Below, piece by piece: positions 54,018 through 60,962 of a stretch of 64,000 nt of DNA (position 1 is the first letter of the stretch; each line of letters begins with the position of its first letter). The DNA is taken from the NCBI RefSeq assembly GCF_043769475.1, contig NZ_CP171729.1:744001-808000 (forward strand), given 5' to 3'. Source of the DNA: Allomesorhizobium sp043769475. GTDB lineage: Bacteria; Pseudomonadota; Alphaproteobacteria; Rhizobiales; Rhizobiaceae. A model generated the notes under the pieces. That model was not told where the DNA came from. It made no database searches and saw only the letters and a program-made list of their open reading frames with translations. Made by a program: the position numbers and the translations under genes.

Positions 54018-54254
54018 GGGTCTGTAAGCCGCTCAGGGTGGCAAGCGGTCAGCCAATTGCAGTCAATGCGGTTCAGCCGGCGGTCCTTATCGGCTGAACT
54101 TGGCAGCCAAGGCCACCAGAAAAACGAGAGTCAAGACGGCGAGTGCCGCTCCTCCGCTCAACTCGCTGATACCGAACATATGCCGCATAAGTCCGGCAGT
54201 GACAGCAAAAAAGACTAAGTGTACACAAAGCAACTGCAAATACGATTACGCCAA

Positions 54255-55337
54255 CTAGTGGATTGATTCCAACGTTTGGAACCCGCGGTTTCGGGCGGCG
54301 ATGATGTCATCGGGGTTGGCTTTCCAGATGAATGGTTGCGGGTTCTCGGCATTGTATTCGCGGATAAAGCGGTTGATGGCGGCCTGAAGATCGACAACGG
54401 AATGGAAGACGCCGTGCTTGAGCCTGCGCCGGGTGAGTTTGGCGAAGAAGCCCTCGACGGCGTTGAGCCAGGAGCAGGATGTTGGGGTGAAATGGAAGGT
54501 CCAGCGCGGGTGGCGGTCGAGCCAGGCGCGGACCTTGTCTTTTTTGTGCGCGGCGTAATTGTCGAGGATCACATGGATTGCCTTGTCCGCCGGCACCTCG
54601 CGCTCGATGCGGTTGAGGAAGCGGATGAACTCCTGATGGCGGTGGCGCTGCATGTTCTGCGCCATGACCGTGCCGTCCAGCACGTTGAGGGCAGCGAAGA
54701 GCGTCGTTGTGCCGTGCCGCTTGTAGTCGTGTGTCATCGTGCCGGCGCGGCCCTTCTTCATTGGCAGGCCGGGCTGGGTTCGGTCGAGGGCCTGGATCTG
54801 CGACTTCTCGTCGACCGACAGCACCACGGCATGGGCCGGCGGATCGACATACAAGCCAACGATGGTCGTCAGCTTCTCGGCGAAGGCCGGGTCGTTGGAG
54901 AGCTTGAAGTGCCGCCAGCGATGCGGGCTGAGACCGTGGGCCTTCCAGATACCCTGCACCGTCGACGCTGCAATGCCGGCGACCTTGGCCATCGCGCGCA
55001 GCGTCCAATGGGTCGCCTCATGCGGCGGCGTCGCCTGCGTCAGGCGGACGATCTCGGCGACATGCTTCGGCGGGACCGGCGCCTTTCCAGGCGGACGGGA
55101 CCGGTCGCGAAGCAGTCCATCGACGCCTTCGTGCATGAACCGCTCCTGCCAGCGCCAGACACAGGTCTTGGACTTGTCGGTCTCGGCCATGATTGCCGAG
55201 GTGCCCAGACCATCGCCGCTCAGAAGGACAATACGCGCCCGCCAGACATGCTTCTGCGGGCTTCCAGGGGCCGCGACGATCGCTTGCAAGCGCTGACGAT
55301 CGCTGGCCGAAACGGTGAAGGAGATGCCATTGCGCAT
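54255..55337 (-). CDS. IS630-family transposase
   Basis: 360 residues. N-terminal winged HTH (RARIVLLSGDGLGTSAIMAE) and a second HTH (MAKVAGIAASTVQGIWKAHG) precede the DDE domain: first Asp in VVLSVDEKSQIQALDR, second Asp in HVILDNYAAHK, Glu in WLNAVEGFFAKL. The motif TPTSCSWLNAVEGFF is typical of this IS630 branch. No frameshift is needed, so it may be active. Confidence 0.93.
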   Translation of the reverse strand: MRNGISFTVSASDRQRLQAIVAAPGSPQKHVWRARIVLLSGDGLGTSAIMAETDKSKTCVWRWQERFMHEGVDGLLRDRSRPPGKAPVPPKHVAEIVRLTQATPPHEATHWTLRAMAKVAGIAASTVQGIWKAHGLSPHRWRHFKLSNDPAFAEKLTTIVGLYVDPPAHAVVLSVDEKSQIQALDRTQPGLPMKKGRAGTMTHDYKRHGTTTLFAALNVLDGTVMAQNMQRHRHQEFIRFLNRIEREVPADKAIHVILDNYAAHKKDKVRAWLDRHPRWTFHFTPTSCSWLNAVEGFFAKLTRRRLKHGVFHSVVDLQAAINRFIREYNAENPQPFIWKANPDDIIAARNRGFQTLESIH

Positions 55338-55409
55338 GCATCAAACTCGCACGCCACACCGCAAAACGGAATCCCAAAATCGGACTCTTTTGATCCGATC
55401 AATCCACTA
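54256..55409 (-). mobile_element. IS630-family element with TA target duplication
   Basis: Both ends carry CTAGTGGATTGAT, at 54255-54267 directly and at 55398-55410 inverted. The TA at 54256-54257 and at 55408-55409 is the duplicated target typical of the IS630/Tc1 group. The element is about 1.15 kb and its transposase is intact. The last codon of the transposase uses the TA: its stop is the TAG formed there. Confidence 0.88.
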
Positions 55410-55660
55410 GGCGTCGGAAAGTCACAACATCCGAGCTTCGGAGAACGAGACCAGTTTTTGACTGAATCGAGCCTGCTCTCCACGCAGACAAGAGTTCGCG
55501 AATGCAGTAAAAAGTGGCCAAGGCGAGAAAAACAAAAGCGATACTGCTAGTCACCGTGGCGCTTAGGATCGGGGTGTCTGATATCACTGGCATGATGCGA
55601 ACTGCTTGGCGCTAGAATTTCGTGGAAATATAACGGCTGTCTGCTGGGATGTCTGCAATG

Positions 55661-57199
55661 GGTCCGATTGTGTTGAAAAACTCAGTCTTGAAGTAGCGTC
55701 GATCAACTGATTCACTCATTGCCAGCATCCGGAGAGTCGGCCGATGATGGGTGAGCGAACGGTGGCGCAGGAGACGCTGTTTTACAGCTTCAACCTGGAT
55801 CGACACGTGCCGGCGGACCATCTGCTACGCTCGATCGACCGGTTCTTGGACCTGTCGGACATCCGCGAGCACTTGCGCCCCTTCTATAGCGAGACAGGTC
55901 GGCCTTCGATTGATCCCGAGCTGATGATCCGGATGCTGATCATCGGCTATTGCATGGGCATCCGCTCCGAACGGCGTCTGTGCGAGGAAGTTCATCTGAA
56001 CCTGGCGTATCGCTGGTTCTGCCGTCTTGGCCTCGAGGGCGACGTGCCCGACCACTCGACCTTCTCCAAGAACCGACACGGGCGCTTCCGCGACAGCAAT
56101 CTGCTGCGCGAGCTGTTCGAGATGACGGTGGCGCGTTGCATTGCCGAGGGGCTGGTCGGCGGCGAAGGCTTCGCGGTCGACGCCAGCCTGGTCCGGGCCG
56201 ATGTGAGCCGGCAGCACGCCGTCGATCGTCACGAGCAGCTGCCGCAAGAACGTGTCAGCCACGCCGTGCGAGAGTATCTGGCGGTGCTCGACGATGCCGC
56301 GTTCGGTGGCGCGACGCCGGTCACACCCAAGCAACTGGCGGTGGCCGACCCTGCCTCGCGATGGACCGCCGCGACGCGCGAGCGCGCCTTCTTCGCTTAC
56401 AGCACCAACTATCTGATCGACCTCGAACATGCCGTGATCGTTGACGTCGAGGCGACCACCTCGGTACGCCAGGCCGAGGTGACTGCCCAGCGCAGGATGA
56501 TCGACCGCGCGCAGGCACGGTTCGGCCTGCGGCCCGACCGGCTGGCTGCCGATGCCAGCTATGGCGATGCCGCCAACCTAGCCTGGCTGGTCGAGGACAA
56601 GGGCATTGCGCCGCACATCCCGGTGTTCGACAAATCCGCCCGCACCGACGGAACATTCGAGCGATCGGCCTTCACCTTCGACCAGAAGGATGACAGCTAT
56701 ATCTGTCCCGGCGGCAAGCGCCTGCGACCTCGAAACCGGAACTTTACCGTCCCCCGGTCCAATGTCGATCAGGATGGCTTCATTCGGTATCGTGCGCGCC
56801 AGCAGGACTGCAGCGACTGCGCTCTACGCCAGCGCTGCACGCCCAACATGCCGGCTCGCAAGATCATGCGATCAATCCATGAAGGCGCCCGCGACAGGGC
56901 GCGCGATATCGCCACGACCGACGCCTACCTCACTTCACGAAGGCAACGAAAGAAGGTCGAAATGTTGTTCGCGCACCTCAAACGCATCCTGAAGCTCGAT
57001 CGCCTGCGCCTGCGAGGTCCAAACGGTGCCAAAGACGAGTTCCTCCTCGCTGCCACCGCCCAGAACCTCCGCAAGATCGCCAAGCTGATCCCGATGTCAC
57101 CTCTGCCGGCCCCCGCCTGAGGGGGCAAGGCATCCATCGGTCACGTCGAGCGGGCCAACAACTCGCTCCGATCAGCGACTTCTTCAACACAATCGGTCC
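55661..57199 (+). mobile_element. IS1182-family element
   Basis: Near-identical terminal inverted repeats: GGTCCGATTGTGTTGAA at 55661 and the reverse complement ending at 57199 (which reads GGACCGATTGTGTTGAA). Length about 1.54 kb with one transposase gene. The left end is 68 bases upstream of the disrupted membrane gene. Target duplication could not be read with confidence. The flank 55410-55660 belongs to the disrupted gene and its upstream region. Confidence 0.85.
55744..57120 (+). CDS. IS1182-family transposase
   Basis: 458 residues. N-terminal DUF772-type domain (VPADHLLRSIDRFLDLS; SIDPELMIRMLIIGYCMGIR) and a DDE domain: Asp in GEGFAVDASLVRADVS, Asp in RLAADASYGDAANL, Glu in RRQRKKVEMLFAHLKR. 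A zinc-like cluster CSDCALRQRC lies about residues 360-370. It is undamaged. The first or second ATG (55744/55747) may serve. Confidence 0.93.
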   Translation: MMGERTVAQETLFYSFNLDRHVPADHLLRSIDRFLDLSDIREHLRPFYSETGRPSIDPELMIRMLIIGYCMGIRSERRLCEEVHLNLAYRWFCRLGLEGDVPDHSTFSKNRHGRFRDSNLLRELFEMTVARCIAEGLVGGEGFAVDASLVRADVSRQHAVDRHEQLPQERVSHAVREYLAVLDDAAFGGATPVTPKQLAVADPASRWTAATRERAFFAYSTNYLIDLEHAVIVDVEATTSVRQAEVTAQRRMIDRAQARFGLRPDRLAADASYGDAANLAWLVEDKGIAPHIPVFDKSARTDGTFERSAFTFDQKDDSYICPGGKRLRPRNRNFTVPRSNVDQDGFIRYRARQQDCSDCALRQRCTPNMPARKIMRSIHEGARDRARDIATTDAYLTSRRQRKKVEMLFAHLKRILKLDRLRLRGPNGAKDEFLLAATAQNLRKIAKLIPMSPLPAPA

Positions 57200-57218
57200 G
57201 GCAGCGGTGTTCCGTTCG

Positions 57219-57242
57219 GATACCAAGCGTCAGGTTTTTACC
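57219..57242 (-). repeat. Second bracket, right copy of the inverted-repeat motif
   Basis: The reverse strand reads TAAAAACCTGACGCTTGGTATCC, sharing the core CTGACGCTTGGTA with the other three copies but with several changes at the outer side. It faces inward towards 53998-54017 and is 13 bases from the end of the NTF2-like gene. Confidence 0.7.
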
Positions 57243-57254
57243 ACCAGGGAACTC

Positions 57255-57626
57255 TTACTCCACGATCTTCCAATATGAGTCCTTGCGGGTCACCTTGCCG
57301 TTGCGAAACGTGTAGAAATCGCAGCCTTGGACCTCCTTTTTCGTCCCCTCGCGGGTCGTGCCTGTGAGTGTCCATTTCGACATGCCGGTATCGGCGGTCA
57401 GATCCACGAAATGCTCATCATTGCCGTAGTGGATATCAGGCAGGCCTGCAAAGCGTGTTGCCAGCGCCTCTCGTACGTTCCGCTTGCCCTCGAAACGGGA
57501 ACCCCAAGGCTGGCTTCCCCTCGGCATCTCCAAGACACAATCGTCAGAAAAGAACGTCATGATGCGATCGAGATCGTGCGCGTTGAAGGCCTCGCATAGC
57601 TCCTTTAGGGTCGATCGAATGTCCAT
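57255..57626 (-). CDS. SnoaL/NTF2-like small protein
   Basis: 123 residues with the cone-shaped NTF2 fold pattern: LKELCEAFNAHDLDRIMTFF, then DDCVLEMPRG, GLPDIHYGNDEHFVD and the end GKVTRKDSYWKIVE. Members are enzymes (isomerases, dehydratases) or ligand binders; this one has no recognisable partner. It lies just beyond the right inverted-repeat copy. Confidence 0.83.
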   Translation of the reverse strand: MDIRSTLKELCEAFNAHDLDRIMTFFSDDCVLEMPRGSQPWGSRFEGKRNVREALATRFAGLPDIHYGNDEHFVDLTADTGMSKWTLTGTTREGTKKEVQGCDFYTFRNGKVTRKDSYWKIVE

Positions 57627-57750
57627 TGCCGTCTCCGTCCAGTCGGATAATCGACATGTTGTTCGCGCGTTCGATGTCCGTATAGGTCACTAACAACCAG
57701 GGCCGGTCAAGGCCGTAGGCGCTTCACCTTCGGGCCGGCGACAGACGTGC

Positions 57751-58260
57751 TTACCGATAGACGGTGGCGCCGGTGGCGGGACTGCATTGATCGACTTCCA
57801 CCCCAAATGCCATGAGCAGGAATTTGCCTTTTTCCCGGTGAACGACCTGGAGGCCTGGCCCGCCAAAGCCGCTTTTCGTCTCCGGGTTGTCGACAAGATA
57901 GACATCGGAGAGTTCGGTGGTGGCCAGTTCCTTGATGTACAGCTCGTGCTTGCTTTTCGTTATCTCCGCAACGTTCCAGAAGGAGCAATCGGCGCTGCGA
58001 ACAAAATAGGCGAGTGCAACGGGATGCATGCCGAGAATGTCTTTGGCCCTGGTGGCAAGTGCATCCCTGGCCTTGGTCAATTCGTCGGCGGAATTTATGG
58101 TCAAGTTCACGTCGATTTTATCTATCTGCTGCACCAAAGTTACGCCGTTCTTATCTATTGCAGATATTCTCTTGATCATCGCCGAGAGATCGGCCTTGAA
58201 GATGAACATCCCTCCGATCGCGCACACGACAAGCGCCGCCGGCCATATCAGCTTTTCCAT
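57751..58260 (-). CDS. Membrane-anchored protein of unknown function
   Basis: 169 residues. One N-terminal transmembrane helix (about 3-21, LIWPAALVVCAIGGMFIFK), a coiled-coil-prone section (about 25-75, MIKRISAIDKNGVTLVQQID) and a C-terminal soluble domain with AYFVRSADCSFWN. Cysteines near 94 and 160 may be paired. No family was recognised and no operon partner is evident. Confidence 0.65.
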   Translation of the reverse strand: MEKLIWPAALVVCAIGGMFIFKADLSAMIKRISAIDKNGVTLVQQIDKIDVNLTINSADELTKARDALATRAKDILGMHPVALAYFVRSADCSFWNVAEITKSKHELYIKELATTELSDVYLVDNPETKSGFGGPGLQVVHREKGKFLLMAFGVEVDQCSPATGATVYR

Positions 58261-58302
58261 ATTACGCCCCCGCCCAGGGTTATAACCCTGAGTTGAACGA
58301 TA

Positions 58303-59340
58303 TCACATTATGTATACTCTTGGTAGCACCATGTCGCAGAAGCGGTCAGCGTCCGAGGCGCGGCTGAACGCGGGCGATGATCCGGTCAGGTCTGGAGGGC
58401 GAGATGCAAGGCGGGCGTTCACCGGCGTGGTTCCGCGGACGGCGAGTGCAGCGGCTTCCATCTGCCAGCAGCGGACGCGCTCGACCGCGGTCTCCCGGTC
58501 GAGGGCGCGGTAGCGCTCGAGAAACAGGCGGATGGCTTCCGGATGCGGGAAATGCGCCGGGAACGTCGCGGCGACGATGAGAAAGGCGCATTCCTCGGCA
58601 AGGTCGAGAGAGCGCAGGCCCGCAAGCAACGCGGAGTGGCTGGACATGCCGGCGACCGACCGTGCGGCCGCGGCGTCGACGCCGAGCGCGTCGGCCAGCG
58701 CTGCATGGAAGAACGCCGGATTGCCGGTGAGTGCCGCGGCGCGCAGCCGCGAGTAGTTGCGTTCCGGAAAAGCTGCCTCCGCCCGATCGGCATCGGCGTT
58801 GCCGACCGGACGCATCATAGACCGCAGGCGCCGGCGTGTGTTGTCGGCGGCGGACCCCGACGATGAACCGGGCACGGCCGCCGCTTCTTCGGCCGGTTGC
58901 GGCGCGGGGTCGGCGCCGGGCGGGGCTTTGCGTTCGAGCGCCCGGATCAGGTGGCCGATCGTGGGATTGAGGCTGGGCCGGCGGGCGATGGCGCGGGCAT
59001 GCGGCAGACCGTGCCGGCCGATCAGGGCGATGAGATCTATGTCTGTCAGCGCTTTCGAGCGGACGAGCAGCGGCGCGGCGATGTCGACGGTTTCGGCGCA
59101 GAGACGGTCGATCAGTGCCTTCGGCGCCTGCTCGCATTCCGAGAGGGCGGCGGCAACGAAACGGCGGGACTCCACCGAGACCATTTCGAAGAGCGGCATG
59201 GCGAGATCTTCGAGTTGCGCGATCTCGCGGCGCGACGGGCGGGTCAGCGAGCAGAAGGCCGAAACCGCGGCGCGAAACAGCTGTTCGGCCTTGCGCGCCT
59301 CGCCCTTGATGGCGATCTGCCTGAAATCGGATGCTGACAC
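58303..59340 (-). CDS. DUF2336 family protein
   Basis: 345 residues, with the alphaproteobacterial DUF2336 (HEAT-like helical) pattern: LEDLAMPLFEMVSVESRRFV; LLVRSKALTDIDLIALIGRH; and a C-terminal helical half with ALTGNPAFFHAALADALGVD. A low-complexity linker (PAPQPAEEAAAVPGSSSGSA) splits the two halves near 145-165. Function unknown; other family members are linked to cell-cycle or polar regulation only by genomic association. A CtrA-like site lies upstream. Confidence 0.83.
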   Translation of the reverse strand: MSASDFRQIAIKGEARKAEQLFRAAVSAFCSLTRPSRREIAQLEDLAMPLFEMVSVESRRFVAAALSECEQAPKALIDRLCAETVDIAAPLLVRSKALTDIDLIALIGRHGLPHARAIARRPSLNPTIGHLIRALERKAPPGADPAPQPAEEAAAVPGSSSGSAADNTRRRLRSMMRPVGNADADRAEAAFPERNYSRLRAAALTGNPAFFHAALADALGVDAAAARSVAGMSSHSALLAGLRSLDLAEECAFLIVAATFPAHFPHPEAIRLFLERYRALDRETAVERVRCWQMEAAALAVRGTTPVNARLASRPPDLTGSSPAFSRASDADRFCDMVLPRVYIM

Positions 59341-59428
59341 GAATTACGCCTGACAAGGTACACGCCGCGCTGCCGCCCGCTTTTGAACCTGCGGGGCGGA
59401 ACGCAAAGCTAAAGTTAGCGCCGATCCG

Positions 59429-59444
59429 TTAGCAGACTGTTAAC
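59429..59444. promoter_or_regulatory. CtrA-like site (one mismatch)
   Basis: TTAG-N7-TTAAC at 59429-59444 differs by one base from the TTAA-N7-TTAAC consensus. It lies between the DUF2336 gene (reverse) and a small forward gene, 74 bases from the latter's start. Confidence 0.35.
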
Positions 59445-59517
59445 TCTCTGCTGGCCTTAATCGAGGTGGAGGCGTTGCGTGGTTGCTCCGGTTCAACCGA
59501 GAGGGAATTCGCAAGTC

Positions 59518-59700
59518 ATGGGCAGCATAGTTTCCTTCGTGCAGAAGAGAGCGGGAGCGCCCCGGTCCGACCGGACCGCCGGAGCGCCCGCGACAGTCAT
59601 CATCTTTCCCGGCGTGCGCTACGAGCGTCCTGGTGCTCCAGGCGCAGTTTCGGTGGCGGTCAGCAGGCTGCCGCCGCAGCGGACTAAGCCGCAGCATTGA
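59518..59700 (+). CDS. Small hypothetical protein (60 residues)
   Basis: A 60-residue basic protein MGSIVSFVQKRAGAPRSDRT..., with a central hydrophobic strand ATVIIFPGVRYERPG. The ATG has a GAGGGA ribosome-binding site and sits alone downstream of the CtrA-like site. An in-frame start 39 bases earlier exists. I recognise only the general look of short conserved rhizobial proteins. Confidence 0.5.
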   Translation: MGSIVSFVQKRAGAPRSDRTAGAPATVIIFPGVRYERPGAPGAVSVAVSRLPPQRTKPQH

Positions 59701-59715
59701 AGTCGTCGGCGGGCA

Positions 59716-60258
59716 TCAGCCCTGCGTGCAGGAGACGCTGCCGAGATAGCGGCTGACGACTTCCTCCCAGCTTTCGTCCGGCACGAAGGCACGAACGACG
59801 ACGATGCCTTCATCGAGCGGGGCTTCCACGAAGATGGACTGCTGCAGCTCTTCGGGCAGGTCCTTGCGCAGTTCGATCATCTGCGTCGGCGTCAAGATCA
59901 CGAAATCGAGAAGACCGGTGGCCGCGGTGCGGTCGTTGAAGCTGTAGATATTCTGGCCGCCGCGATTGTAGACCGACACTGACCAGAACGGCACGTTACC
60001 GGGCGCGCCGACCTGGACGACGCCATCCGAAAGATCGAAGCGGCAAGCGGCCGCATGAAAGAGCGGGTCGACCGAACCGACCAACGCGGAACCGCCGGCG
60101 TCCGGATCGATGCGTATCATGCGGTACGGGCCGGCCGCCGCGGAAAGCCGCGACCAGGCATCCCGCTCCGACAGTTCGGGCACCAGAAGCAGGATGACGA
60201 TGTGAACGATGCCGGCGCCAAACAGGCCGAGCGCAATGGCATAGGCGATCCTAAGCAT
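59716..60258 (-). CDS. DUF1254 domain protein, membrane-anchored
   Basis: 180 residues. One N-terminal membrane helix (about 5-27) precedes the DUF1254 domain: GPYRMIRIDPDAGGSA, then ACRFDLSDGVVQVGAPGNVP, FWSVSVYNRGGQNIYSFNDR. It starts within the last codons of the DUF1214 gene (8-base overlap), the usual order for this pair. The two domains are typically found together, fused or adjacent, and their role is not known. Confidence 0.85.
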   Translation of the reverse strand: MLRIAYAIALGLFGAGIVHIVILLLVPELSERDAWSRLSAAAGPYRMIRIDPDAGGSALVGSVDPLFHAAACRFDLSDGVVQVGAPGNVPFWSVSVYNRGGQNIYSFNDRTAATGLLDFVILTPTQMIELRKDLPEELQQSIFVEAPLDEGIVVVRAFVPDESWEEVVSRYLGSVSCTQG

Positions 60259-60831
60259 CGCACCCCACGTTCACCACCGTCGGCATTTCCATGTCGGCGA
60301 CGCCGGTGCTGCCGGCGACAGGAGTGTCGTAGAGCGTCAGCACGAACCGCATGGGGCCGGCGCCAGGCACGCCGAACCAGTTGCCCGGAGCGGGCTTGCG
60401 GCTGACGGCGATGGAGAAGGAATTGTCAGGCCGGCGCAGGAGTTCGAGCGAATGGAGCGCGGTCTTGCGCTGGTTGGCCATGATGACATTGCGCGCCGAG
60501 TCGGCCGCGTAAAGCGTCCAGAAGCGCGCCGGCGGGGCGATGCCTTCGATCCTGTAGGAGCACTCGCGCCGGAGCGGCTGGCCGCCGGCGTCGTGCGTGG
60601 CCGCAAAGGCCAGGCCTTCGGCGCGGCCGAGAGCCAGGATGCCCTGGCGCGAAACGCGAGCCTTCGAATAGGGGTCGGCATCGGGCGTGCCGATGTCGGG
60701 AAACGCCGTCCAGCCGCCGATAGCGACCGCGCCTACGCCGTCGCGCGCATCCAGCACATACCAAAGGCTGACAGCGCCCCCCCGATGGCGATGGCAAGCG
60801 TTAAAAGAGCGAGGAAGGCAATCTTGAGCAT
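60251..60831 (-). pseudogene. DUF1214 domain gene with frameshift in a G7 run
   Basis: The intact frame 60251-60757 begins at a GTG and lacks a membrane segment. Upstream, ATG 60831 starts a good membrane anchor (MLKIAFLALLTLAIAIGG), but in a different frame that stops soon after. The two frames meet at a run of seven G (reverse strand; C at 60777-60783). With eight G the product is continuous: AIGGGAVSLWYVLDARDGVG. So the gene is either frameshifted by one lost G, wrongly read, or translated by slippage. The DUF1214 core (FPDIGTPDADPYSKARVSRQ; NWFGVPGAGPMRFVLTLYDT) is intact. Confidence 0.72.
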
Positions 60832-60862
60832 GAGGCGCGCCGGCGGGAAGAGATGCGTCGTT

Positions 60863-60894
60863 CGAGTATCGCGTTACGCGAGTATCGCGTTACG
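60863..60894. repeat. Direct 16-bp tandem duplication
   Basis: CGAGTATCGCGTTACG occurs twice in a row at 60863-60878 and 60879-60894 in the 131-base spacer between the penicillin-binding protein gene and the DUF1214 gene. Nothing else is seen in this spacer. Confidence 0.9.
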
Positions 60895-60962
60895 GGCGGG
60901 CGGCGCAAGCCGTATGACTTCGGCGGGACGGCTGCGCGGTTTTATGGCTTCGGCGGACGGGT

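Larger units (their letters stand above)
54087..55593 (-). pseudogene. Small membrane-protein gene split by an IS630 element
   Basis: The part before the element (55593-55410, MPVISDTPILSATV... TFRR) has one transmembrane segment; the part after it (54254-54087) has a second and a third and ends LVFLVALAAKFSR-stop. Removing the IS630 element and one TA leaves an open join: FRR-LVG-VIVFAVALC. A further one-base slip in a run of six T near 54205 (five are needed) is required to reach the downstream frame. The original protein would have been about 115 residues. I do not recognise the family. Confidence 0.7.

Noticed and set aside
53824..54254. Short forward or reverse genes between DUF1491 and the IS630 element
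   Set aside because: The reverse-strand piece is better explained as the C-terminal remnant of the disrupted membrane gene; the remainder is repeat.
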